NCBI GenBank assembly: GCA_024741835.1
Contig: JAENRP010000257.1
Location: 35,185 to 65,522 of the forward strand
Length of the DNA stretch: 30,338 nucleotides
Reading direction: 5' to 3'
From: Diplocarpon mali
Lineage: Eukaryota; Ascomycota; Leotiomycetes; Helotiales; Drepanopezizaceae
The translations under genes and the position numbers were made by a program. Below the pieces are notes generated by a model. That model was not told the DNA's origin. It ran no database searches and was given only the letters and a program-made list of their open reading frames with translations. This document shows positions 10,984-20,099 of the stretch, piece by piece. Within the stretch, counting starts at the first letter, position 1. Each line of letters begins with the position of its first letter.

Positions 10984-11160
10984 GTGTGGATGTATATATA
11001 TGCATATATATACGTATCTATACATGTATATTTAGGTACATACATACATACATACATATATACATACATATACTCCCACACCCATACATATACATACATA
11101 CATATAATACATATATCCATCTATCCATCTACCCACCCATCCACCCACCCATCCACCCAC
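10984..11160. repeat. Compound microsatellite (TA / TACA then CCATC / CCACC)
   Basis: A TA-rich segment passes into TACA repeats (about 11036-11104) and then into ATCC/ACCC repeats (about 11113-11160). Tyr/Ile/His-rich or Gly/Trp-rich peptides read from it are artefacts. Confidence 0.9.
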
Positions 11161-11383
11161 CTCCTGCAAACAATCCGACTCGAGGCTCCTGGCGTCCGAG
11201 TCGACTGATACGACTCTCACGATCCGCCCCAACGCCCTCTTCTCGAACCCCTCCCGCCGCAGGTTGCTCGATCCTCGTCCCGCCAGCTTTGAGGACGTCT
11301 CGAGGCCGGCGGGCGCCTTGATCAAGAGGAGGTTGAGGCACCTCGAACCCCCGATCTCCTCGGTCCGTCGCAGGCCAAAAATA

Positions 11384-11403
11384 AACCCCCCCCCCCCNCC
11401 CGT
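11384..11403. repeat. Poly-C tract with an undetermined base
   Basis: A run of C interrupted by one N at 11398. The length of this homopolymer is probably not reliable, so any frame crossing it is uncertain. Confidence 0.9.
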
Positions 11404-12670
11404 TCCCCTCCCCCGCGGGCGTGCCGGGCGAGATGGCCTTTGACCCCCTCGTCTGCCCCGGCGGCGAGGCAGAAGAATCGGTGGGCAACGCAGCCGTCGA
11501 CGTCGTCCAGGCCCGTCGCACCCCCTTTCGATTGCTAACATCGTCGCATGTCCGCATCGTCGGGATGCAAAAGCCCCAGAGCAAGACAAGCCCGTCGAGT
11601 CCTCGGTCCTCTTACTCGGCGTCTGAATGCTGCGGCTGCTGCTGCGGCTACGATAACCGCGACTACGATAACTGCGACTTCGATAACTGAGACTCCTCCT
11701 TCTCCGCCTCCTCCTCCTCCTCCTCTTCCTCTGACGAACCGACCCTCCAGAGCACACACACACAACACAACGCTTTTACCGTTCGTGAGCTCGAGAGCTC
11801 TCCGGTTAATGTGCCATCAAGGGCAGCTCCACCACATCCAAAACATGCCCCCGCCGTCATTCATCTACTTCAGACACTCGGCCCCATCTCGACCTCCCGC
11901 GCCCGTCCAATGTGGCCTCGGGCGTCTCGGGGCGAACAGTGCGCGCTGATACGAGCATGCTCCCCTGAATCGCGGGACCCGCGCGATGTAATTCCGATCT
12001 TGGTCGCGTCGTGTGAGCCTCGGCGTTCATTTATTTATACGACTCGGCAAGATGACCTCGTCCCAGCACCCAGTCTCAACGCTGCACGTCTCAGCTTGAT
12101 CCGATCCCATGTACGGGGCAAGATATGGCCAAGCGGATGCAGATATCACGGTCGTCTTCAAGTCTTGTCCAATTTACCCTCCGTGGACTCGCCGCAGCAC
12201 TGGCCGATCCATAAGTAGACCTGGTGTCCATTGGTGTCTCTGCGGGCCAGAGCTGATTCCCTCCATCTTCTCCCACACGTCAAGTGTTTCTCCCTGACAA
12301 GTTTTTGCGCGCCCAGGAAGGCCGCATACCTTGCTCGCCATTACTCTCTCCTGTCTCTCCTCTGTGCAGACTTCTGGAAGCCGGCCCATCACGATCATTA
12401 CATTTCTTCGCCGTCGACTGCGCCGCACCATCTGCCGCCGACTCTTTTCACACCATGCCTTACCCTACTATCCTGGTCTCCAGGCCTCAGCCCTTACATT
12501 CCCGCAAAATACGCTCGCACTACCAGCAGAAGGCTGCTCTTTGGCCGAACAAACGGGCAGCACGCTGCCTTAGTTTTGCCCTGGTCTTCCTGTAGCCGCC
12601 CCCCCCCTCGGCGGCCCAGGCCCAGGCCCAGGCCCCAGCGTCCGACCACGCCTGCTAACACCGCGCATAG

Positions 12671-12854
12671 GATGATACTGGTACTCGGTCTGTACGAACA
12701 CCACATCATGCCCAGAAAGACGGAGCTGCATGGCACCACGAGTGGCTTTCACCTCTACGGCTCGACGCCCGAGGACGGTTCACCCCCGGTCCCGTTTGTC
12801 GACAGCTCGGCCCGGAAATCCAGCGGCCAGGCCATCTTCGAGATGCGAGACTAG
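12671..12854 (+). other. Candidate terminal exon of an unidentified small gene
   Basis: The sequence CTAAC followed 11 bp later by TAG (12655-12670) is an excellent fungal branch-site/acceptor pair. After it a frame runs for 60 codons to the TAG at 12852-12854 and contains SGFHLYGSTPEDGSPPVPF and SSGQAIFEMRD, which look like real protein. A start could lie at 12454 (MPYPTILVSRP) after a pyrimidine-rich leader, but the matching donor is unclear. Not recognised. Confidence 0.25.
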
Positions 12855-14354
12855 AAACCCACCGAAAGAGACACGATCACTGGTTCAACGAGAGGCACCT
12901 CGAGACGAGCAACGTGAGAACATACGGGTCTGCGCCAGGTACGGATAAAAATCCTTGGAGTTGGGCAATACTGCGTTATCGGGTTCTGCGTGTTGCGCTC
13001 CGCCGTGGGACGATCAGGTATCGCCAACGTACGCGATTGCCCGACCTTCACCAAGATACCCGGACTCAGATCCCCCCCCTCACGCCCGCACCCGCGAACA
13101 CGGCTGCGGAGACTTCGGACTCGGCATCCATCGCGGTAGGCGTGTAGGATCAAGCCGCGCAATCTCGGTCTCTCGTGGGGCTCCTGGGTTGTGCCTCCAG
13201 AAAGGGGGTCGAATCGGCGGCACATTGAGCCGCGAAGAGGCTGCATCGCGTTCCTCACGATCGCGTTTGGGCTGGCGTCAGGTTGGAGACTGCCCGCCTG
13301 ATCAGGGCAACATGGATGCAGAGCCTAGATAGAGCGCAAATGTAAAGCTTTCGACCTCGACCATCTCCTCTCCCCCCTTTTTTCAGGCTCTGAGCCGTTT
13401 GCAGAGGTTGCTGACTGGCTTGAGGTATCATATCTCTCTCACATGGCCGTCTCTGGACCGTCATCCTTCACTGTCTCTCATGTCATGTAGAATCCCCATG
13501 CGACATGCCCGACCACGGATGCCGAAAATGATATTCTGTGCTGAGCCATGATTTGTTTCTTCAATGTTATTTGGCATCCTCTCCCATGATTTGACACGTT
13601 CACAGTCCTGTATTTTACCATGCAGAGGACTCGTTTTCCCCCGGAAAGGCTGCGTCCACACGGATATCTATCCACGACATGTATCTGGGCCAACCAAAAT
13701 TGCACCTGCTTGTACTCCGAGGATTTCAAGGTCCACCCTTGCAGCCCACCGGAGGACCGGCGGGGAGGGGGTAACGGAAATGGAATAAACGAAAGCGGGT
13801 ACGAGTAATCTGACTGCTGGCTTCTCAACAAGTCCGGGTCTCACCTCCACTGCAATCGTTGCGCCACCTTTTCTTTTTCTCGCCTCCAAGAAACCTTCTA
13901 CCATGCCACATCGAGGGTGAGCAGTGAAAGGGTTATCACCCTGACATGGCATTCGGCAGCGCATTCAGGAAATGGTCGGGGGTAGAGGAAGGGCGGTGAG
14001 TTGTAGGAGGGGGTTGAGGGACTGGAGGAGGGGGAGAAGATGAAAAAAGAGGAGGATAAGAATGAGAGGAGCATACAAGACTGATTTTGCGCTCGCCATC
14101 TCGTCATTCTCGGTCACCGTAGAATCCGCGTGTTCTGATGAGCACGCTCTCCGGTGAGGCATAAGCTACAGCAGGCTGTTGTCAATTGGTCTTGAGGATG
14201 CTTCAACGAACAACCTCCATTTGACCCGACCTTTCCCATCTACCCATTTATCTATCCAATCCCAGGCACATCCTAAACATACGAACAATCAGAAGACAAG
14301 TCGTGACTCGAAAGAAGAAAATCTGAAATCAAATATTAGAAGAAATCCCCTCCT

Positions 14355-14392
14355 NNNNNNNNNNNNNNNNNNNNNNNNNNNNNNNNNNNNNN
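14355..14392. other. Assembly gap (38 N) in the leader of the oxygenase gene
   Basis: 38 undetermined bases flanked by A-rich sequence, 54 bp upstream of the oxygenase ATG. It does not touch the coding region. Confidence 0.99.
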
Positions 14393-14446
14393 AACAAAAA
14401 AGAAAAAACTCCAGACCCGATCAGACTTCAAAATTCTGGTATCATC

Positions 14447-15422
14447 ATGCCGCCCCAGAGGCATTCCAACGCCAAAGGTGGCAGAGCAAAACAAACCATC
14501 ACACTTGCTTCTCCCCCGCCCCCGGACTGGCCTCCCTTCCAACCCCTCGTCCCTTCGTCGGACCTCGCTCTGCGCACGCTCGTCCCATCTCAGATCGTCA
14601 CCATTTCGCAGCTCTTCACGTCAACCCTCTGCAAATCTTATGTCAACTTCTTGAAGACATTGCCGCTGACGACCACGCCGGGGAAGCCCAGGAAAGGCGA
14701 TGCTCTCCGTTGCAACGACCGCTTTCAGATCCTGGACGAGGGCTTTGCCAACAGGCTCTGGCTGGAGACGGGCCTGAGGGACTTGATCTGCGGAAGTCAG
14801 CAAGGGGAGCTCGGAGGAGAGGGGGAGCAGAGGGCCCAGGAGGAGCGGATGAGGTTATGGTCTGTCATCCCCTGACTTGTGAGGGGAGGACTTCCTGACG
14901 CCCGCACGCAGGGGAGGGGAGGTTGTGGGCTTGAACCCATCCATTCGGATCTACCGCTATACCAAAGGGCAGTTCTTCGATTGCCACTGTAGGTCTCCCG
15001 TCGCCTGCCTCCTTACATGCACACGCTGTTGAATGCTGCTGGTAGACGACGAATCCAACCTTCTCACCTTGGCGACCAAGCCCGTTGCCACTCCCGCAAA
15101 GACGACATGGACGATGCTGCTCTACCTCACCTCGCCCGCGACTGGATGCGTGGGGGGCGAGACGGTATTCTACCCGGACGAGATCACGCGGGGAGGCAAG
15201 AAGAGTGTGATGGAGAAACCGATCGTGGTGGGTTTGGAAACGGGCATGTGCTTGCTCCACAAGCACGGCAATGATTGTATGCTTGTACGTCTGGCTCCCT
15301 TCTGGCGTGACGGGGGCTAAACTCCACCACAGCATGAGGGAAGAGAGGTTCTCGGGGGAGAGAAGTGGGTTATCAGATCCGATCTTTGCGTGAGGCGGGG
15401 GGAGTCAAGGTCTGCAGGTTGA
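14447..15422 (+). CDS. 2-oxoglutarate/Fe(II)-dependent oxygenase of the prolyl-4-hydroxylase type, four exons, 272 aa
   Basis: Predicted hydroxylase that couples oxidative decarboxylation of 2-oxoglutarate to substrate hydroxylation. Exons: 14447-14859, 14912-14988, 15046-15284, 15333-15422; introns of 52, 57 and 48 nt. Every junction restores conserved protein: RLW/GGEVVGLNPSIRIYRY, FFDCH/YDESN and NDCML/HEGREV. The donors are GTCTGT (unusual), GTAGGT and GTACGT. Iron ligands are visible as His163-x-Asp165 in FDCHYDESN and His244 in HEGREV. Lys254 (GEKWVIRSD) is at the +10 position expected for the 2OG carboxylate anchor, with Arg258 as the alternative. CVGGETVFY is the conserved strand before the distal His. 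The N-terminal third (PPPDWPPFQPLVPSSDL, then SLCKSYVNFLKTLPL-type text) matches an uncharacterised fungal oxygenase family. No signal peptide, so probably cytosolic or nuclear. The substrate is unknown. Confidence 0.93.
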
Positions 15423-15681
15423 GAACTGGCAGGGTGGCTCGGTCGGATGATTCGGCCGAACCGTCAGATATATTAGTTGGACATACACAGTCGTACACTC
15501 CGAATGGAAAATCGCCGCACCCGCTGCTGATTTTCGCCCAACGCCAGTCGTGACGCTTCCGTTCCACGGTCGCGAGCCCTCTCCTTCGCCCTCCACCAGC
15601 CTTGCCGGCTGGCCTTCTGTGCATCCTTCCCCGCCCATGATCTCCTCTCTTGCACGCGGTGCACCAGATGATCAACCGCTC
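15423..15681. other. Convergent intergenic region
   Basis: Space between the oxygenase stop and the end of the minus-strand candidate gene. No separate gene was seen. Confidence 0.4.
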
Positions 15682-15940
15682 TCACTCCGTCCTGTCATCG
15701 ATTCTCCGCGTGAACTCGCTGGCCTCAGCATGGCGGAAGTTGGTGCGTGCTTCGAGGGCGACGGCGGTGTCAGAGGCCAGCCGCTTTCCCCGAGACAAAA
15801 ATTAGCCATGCTGCCTCTCGGGGTTCGCGCGTGCTGGACGTGGACGTGGATGTGGGGGCCGAGACACTTACACCGGGGATAACGCGAGCGCACGCGCTGC
15901 CAGCGAGGAGGGTGACGAGGGTCAAGAGTGCGCCGCGCAT
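15682..15940 (-). CDS. Possible small secreted peptide, two exons, 56 aa
   Basis: Not recognised; predicted from structure only. On the minus strand an ATG at 15940 starts MRGALLTLVTLLAGSACA, a textbook signal peptide (one Arg, a Leu/Thr-rich core, small residues before a possible cleavage after ACA). After 23 codons comes a perfect donor GTAAGT (15871 downward), then a branch-like GCTAAT and acceptor AAAG, giving an 88-nt intron (15784-15871). Exon 2 (15682-15783) adds RLASDTAVALEARTNF and further residues to a TGA. The mature peptide would be about 38 residues, charged, with no Cys. Coding exons: 15872-15940 and 15682-15783. It may be longer at the N-terminus (in-frame ATG at 16042) or a chance frame; other frames overlap. 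Confidence 0.33.
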
Positions 15941-17650
15941 AGTGGTGGGTTGGCAACGCAATGCAATTGCTGCCACGACAGGGACGAGTACGAGCGATCT
16001 TGGGGCCGGGAGATGGGACGAGGTCGTAGGTGTTGCGGACACCCAGAGTCAGAACGGAAGCAGACAACGGAGAAGTGAGTGACCGGCACACGAGATAGGG
16101 AGCGGAATCTGCGACGGAGGAGGTTGAGGCCAGGTGGACGTGGCGGCGCGAGAGAGCGAGGGGATGGCGCATCTTAAGAACAGCCGCGCCGAGACTCCAG
16201 GGCATGAAGCTTACTCGGGATATGCGTATTGGTACTGTACTTCAAACCCTTCACGGCGGGGAGGGGNCATGAATGGGTCGGGACGGTGCCATTCTACCAC
16301 TCTCAAGAGCCGCCCTCTCTCCCCCTCTCTTCTGCTCTGATCAGCAGACAGTAAACAAGGGACGTCCCAGGTGTCAGGAGGTAGAGCGACTCAAACACGA
16401 GAGCGAGAAGAAGCCGAGCCTCGAAACCTTGCCATTATCCCCAAACACTGGGTTTTGCAGATCATCTCAGTTCCTTTCCCTGTTCAATCCCTCCCCAGCG
16501 CTACTTGAGAGAGGGCCACGAAGCAGACGTACGCTTCGTGTAAGCCTGCTGCTCAACCACTCCTGGCCCCCCCGCGCACCGCTCTCTGCAATCCATCGTC
16601 TCCCCGACCCGATGCCTGCTTGGCCTGCACTCCAGAGGCGTCGGAGAGACGCCTTTGAAACGCGACGAGTCGCGGCGGGATGAGCGCGACCACAAGTAGA
16701 GTGCCCCCCGAGTTCACTCGAGGCGCCCGCCAGAGTGCCTGGCGAGGATCTGTCGCGGCCGTGATGCAGAGCCAGTTGTGGTCAATCCTCCCACTGCGCC
16801 CCGACACCGAGGCAGGACAGCTAGGCTTCTCCAGCCATGCCGAACCTTTTCCGCGGGGTTGCGAAGTATCCTGCACCGGATTCAAGCGGAACTGACCTGT
16901 GAACTCTCGCCGCGCCCACTCGTCCGAGGAGCTCCTCTCGCACCCACTGCGCGCTCTTGGGTTGATTTGCATCGCCTGGCCACGGTCGTGTGTGGCAGGA
17001 CTGAGAGAATAGAGGGCACGGGGGGACTGCATAGATCATGTCCCTGACCCTGGTTCTTGGACCTCTCTCCTTGCTCTGCCATCCTGCAGCCGGGTGGCCT
17101 CCCCGCTGGCTCGAGGCTTGTCCGGAGCCAGGGGAGAACAAGCATTACCAGAAAGCCAGCATTGGCCGGAAGCAAGTCGTGTCGTCTGATATCCAGTGCT
17201 CAAGGGATAGCTGTCGTAACGTCTGAAGACAGGGCCGTGCGGCTGTCTCACGCACTCGAGCATCAGCAGTGTCGTTGATTTCCAACTCGTCGAGCGGTCG
17301 AACCAGGGAGATCTCCAATCGGTACGCAGAAGCTTGTAAAACTGAATCTCACCATATACCTGAGCTCCCGGAGGAGGGGGTGTATGGGTAACTTTAAGGG
17401 CTGGTGATATAAGTGTGACGACTAGGAGCTTAATCTCTGACGCGACACTCTGAGGAGAAATGCATCTTGGTACTAGATAGAACATCTTCCAAGTCATCAC
17501 TGAGAATCGACAATTAAACAGCTGAGGAGTAAAGGACCTATGCTTACACAGATAAGACCTTTTGAGGGTACGAGAAAGGCGGGACTCTAATACTTCATGA
17601 AGACGTAGCATGACTGGGAGGAGACTGGGATACCTGAACTCCAACTAGTT
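15941..17650. other. Gene-free stretch before the repeat block
   Basis: Only overlapping chance open frames in GC-rich sequence on both strands, including a 202-aa minus-strand frame (17036-17644) with no recognisable domain. A single undetermined base lies at 16267. GC falls from about 17.3 kb towards the repeat block. Confidence 0.4.
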
Positions 17651-18049
17651 AAAAGGCTATTATATTACCTCCCTGTTTGAAAAAAGCTTACCTTTGTAAC
17701 GACGCCGAGGCACTCTACGCGAGAACGAGTATAGGAGCGAGTATTATGGCAGTATAGGTGCTGAGACGAATCAGAGTCGTCAGACGACTCCCTACCTGCG
17801 GGCCAGGAACGCAGGTCGATTGCCGTAGGCTTTAGGCATCTATTATACCTGCCTCTATTCTTAGGCATCACCTCTCTTTATCGTGTATATAGTAGGGCTC
17901 CTCTGATAACGAGCCTTTAGAGATACGAATCTGGAATTGGTTATTTCAAGGCTCTGACTTGATTATATGATTCTGTTGCATAGTAAGGAGCCTAAGGCTC
18001 TAGGGACCTGCTTATGTCATCGGCCGTGGAAGTGGCCATAGCGCAACCG
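17651..18049. other. Transition zone at the edge of the RIP block
   Basis: Composition is intermediate between the genic left part and the AT-rich right part. A 68-aa minus-strand open frame (17665-17871) begins MPKNRGRYNRCLKP and is Ser/Asp/Arg-rich; a donor-like AAAG/GTAAGC follows near 17695 (minus strand), so it could be a first exon or a fragment of another decayed repeat. Not recognised. Confidence 0.3.
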
Positions 18050-18418
18050 TGTTGAAGGAGCTGAGATATTGACAGAATCTAAAGGTATAGATTCAGAGTT
18101 CTATGGAGCTGCAGGAGTATATATATACAAGGTAGGCTTACTAAGCCTTAGTCTCTGTTCCGTACGCAATCTCCGTACCTTGTATATTTCTAATATGCCT
18201 CCTATTCCAAAGCTCTATGAACTTAGAGTAAAGTGCCCTATTTTTTTTTTCAAGTTGTCTAAGCCTTATTAACTCCTATAATATACTCTCTAGTATATGG
18301 CGCCTACGTCTCTATTATATGGAGTTCAGCCGCCCTGCAGTATAAAAAACGTGCTTTATAGTATAAGAGTACCTCTGACTTAGCTATATCGTAGCTTTTC
18401 ACCCTTATATAGTCTTCT
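18050..18418 (-). repeat. LTR of element 2, distal part (split by element 1)
   Basis: Read on the plus strand it starts TGTTGAAGG at 18050; the other end of the same LTR, at 26371, reads TTATTTTAATA, which is TTATTCCAACA after RIP, giving the usual inverted TGTTG...CAACA ends. The part next to element 1 carries a TATATA-containing unit (18402-18418) that continues a tandem series on the far side of element 1. It belongs to a minus-strand copia element whose 3' LTR this would be. The boundary at 18050 is inferred from the terminal motif, not from a second copy. Confidence 0.6.
18414..18418. repeat. Target-site duplication of element 1, left copy (CTTCT)
   Basis: Five bases identical to 26011-26015, immediately outside the 198-bp LTR alignment on each side. 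Confidence 0.75.
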
Positions 18419-18616
18419 ATGGTGCGGTCGGCTGGAGGGCCTTCATTAGGTCGCTTAGGAGGCTCGCTAATATAGATAAAGATGATTGATTGTATTATTA
18501 TCTAGTATATATATAGTAAGGAGACTTCGGAAAGAAAAAGGGAAAGTCTATAACTTAGCAAAGTTACGTAAAGGGTCTTTAGAATAAGTGGAGACTCCGC
18601 CTATTCTATATAATAT
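18419..18616 (-). repeat. 3' LTR of element 1 (198 bp)
   Basis: Aligns end to end with 25813-26010: 175 of 198 positions are identical by my count, and the 23 differences are all C/T or G/A. The first half (outer side) keeps C/G and the second half (inner side) is converted to T/A. A short purine run AACTAAAGGG (minus strand) next to the inner edge is the likely polypurine tract. Confidence 0.93.
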
Positions 18617-18639
18617 ACCCTTTAGTTAGGCGATGCTCT

Positions 18640-19930
18640 TAGAATCGCTTAGCTATATAGATAAAATAAAGGAAAGAATAACAGTTATAAAGAAAAGAGG
18701 CTTTATCTTATATGCTACTCTTTTAAAGGTTATTCCTTTTAAAATAAGAAGGGTTACTATAGGTAATAAGCGCGCTTAAGAATCTTTGCGATTCTATATT
18801 AGTGCTTTATTAAGCTTCTTATAAAGTATTTCTATTGCAAAGGTTCTCCTTCCCTTCTTTTAAAAATAACCCTCTTTTATTATTTAAAAATATTATCTTT
18901 ATATTAATAATTTTTAAATATAAAAGGAACTCCCGCTTATTATAGCCTTAGCCGCCTTTATAAAGTAAGACCCTTAGAGTCCTTATACCTTGCGTTATAC
19001 TGACTTTGCGCTAAGTCGCTAGCGCTCCTTTAGGAGCTGCAACCCTGGCGCAATCGTTCTAATGCCTGCTAGGCAATAAGCCGCTGCTGCTATCGCCGCC
19101 GCCGCCGCTCCTGCCGCCGCTGCCGCTAAAGAGCCCTATCCCTATTGCGCGCTATATACCTAAGCCTATAATAGAGCGCGATAACGCATATATATATTAT
19201 ATCGCATATAAGAGTATTAGTAATCTTAATTGTTAGTGCTTTAATAGTACCTTTAATGCATATTATATTTATTATATAATACTAAGCAATAGCTACTAGT
19301 AGGCCAGCAGACCTCTCCTTGCCTTTTAAGAGGCTATTATATCGGCCTATGCTTGCAGCACCTTTAAGGAGGAAGTGGCACTACTATTTAATATAATAAA
19401 AGGTGCGCTTTAAAGCTTCTATAGTACATTTGTTAAGTCTTATTAAGTTTTAGGCTAATTTTAAAAGATAGGAGCAATTAAACCCTAGTACTAAAAGGGC
19501 CTGCTACTCCTACGAGTAGTAGTATCGCTGCCTCTCCCGCTTTTAATATACTATTCCTATTCGCTCTTAGGCCCTTTAGCTTAGACCCGTTCGCCCTTAT
19601 TATTGCTACTACCGCTCTTATCTCTTCTGCCTCTACTATCGCAGCCGCTGCTATAGTCTCTTTATTTATCTCCCTAGCCCTTGCTATTACCGCGCCCGTC
19701 CTTGCCGCCGCCCCTGCCGCCCTTGCTCCTATCGCCCTTGCTATACCTCCTGCCTTTGCCCCTGCTATTACTAGTATATTTGCCGGCAGGCCTTTAGCCA
19801 AGGGAGTACTAATAGGCCTCTCTTAAGAAGAGATCTATATAAAGCTCTTAGCTATAGCATCTTAGCTCCTGGCCTTAGCTAAGAGAATTTAAAAGAGGGT
19901 CGCGCCTTATAATAGCAGCTTAGGAATATT
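18640..19930 (-). pseudogene. Accessory reading frame 3' of pol in element 1, RIP-decayed
   Basis: One minus-strand phase (codons starting at 19757, 19130 and so on) can be read from about 19930 down to about 18640 with only TAA/TAG stops that I found, consistent with RIP of Gln/Trp codons. It is not the phase of gag-pol. Its first part is Arg/Gly/Ser/Lys-rich (SKGGRGGGKDGRGNSKG, near 19735-19680), like an RGG-type RNA-binding tail. Then come a Gln/Ala/Leu-rich part, a Gly/Ser linker (SGSGGRSGGGG, near 19127-19095) and a C-terminal part containing LYKGGQGYNKREFLLYLK. The codon third positions in the GC-rich parts are mostly C/G. I recognise no family. Extra frames 3' of pol are known in some plant copia elements. 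It could instead be a captured or nested fragment. Confidence 0.5.
19084..19126. repeat. GC-rich CCG/GCC tract inside the AT-rich block
   Basis: A GCC/GCT-type run with almost no CpA or TpG, so RIP has little to act on. On the minus strand it encodes the Gly/Ser linker of the accessory frame. Confidence 0.8.
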
Positions 19931-20099
19931 ACCTATTTTATATTTTTAAAAAAGGAGAAGCTTTTGCAATACGCTTTATAAGAGAAAATAAATAAACGTA
20001 ATTATAAGAGAGTAAGAGCTTATAAGTATAAGTCTCTTAATAATAAGTAACTACTTGCTAGTAAGTACGAGTTATTAAACGATTGTTTAAAAACTTTAA

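Larger units (their letters stand above)
9221..14446. other. Gene-poor interval with simple repeats and no firm gene
   Basis: 5.2 kb without a gene I can defend. It is GC-rich with many overlapping open frames on both strands, typical of chance open frames in GC-rich DNA. It holds an 11-bp minisatellite, a long TACA/CATC-type microsatellite, a poly-C tract with an undetermined base at 11398, a CTC-rich tract near 11690-11735, and the leader of the oxygenase gene. Two short stretches that might be exons are listed separately. The region may also carry non-coding or lineage-specific transcripts. Confidence 0.5.

Noticed and set aside
10732..11208. 158-aa plus-strand open frame ending in Tyr/Ile/His repeats
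   Set aside because: Half of it is microsatellite and the other half the 11-bp minisatellite region.
11340..11365. tRNA-like GGTTCGA on the minus strand
   Set aside because: No A box, acceptor stem or anticodon arm could be paired around it; no tRNA or rRNA gene was found in the window.
11032..11763. 243-aa minus-strand Arg/Ser-rich open frame
   Set aside because: It crosses simple repeats, the poly-C tract and an undetermined base, and reads microsatellite as Tyr/Val/Cys runs; no domain.
17036..17644. 202-aa minus-strand open frame
   Set aside because: No recognisable motif, no convincing splice context, and overlapping frames on both strands in GC-rich DNA.
17968..18079. Inverted repeat GATTCTGT...ACAGAATC suggesting a small DNA transposon
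   Set aside because: Only 8 bp of matching arms, no target duplication, and one arm lies inside the inferred LTR of element 2.
19478..19801. 107-aa minus-strand Ala/Ile-rich open frame
   Set aside because: It is the neighbouring phase of the GC-rich accessory-frame segment. Its codons have A/G-rich third positions and it loses coherence outside the GC-rich part.
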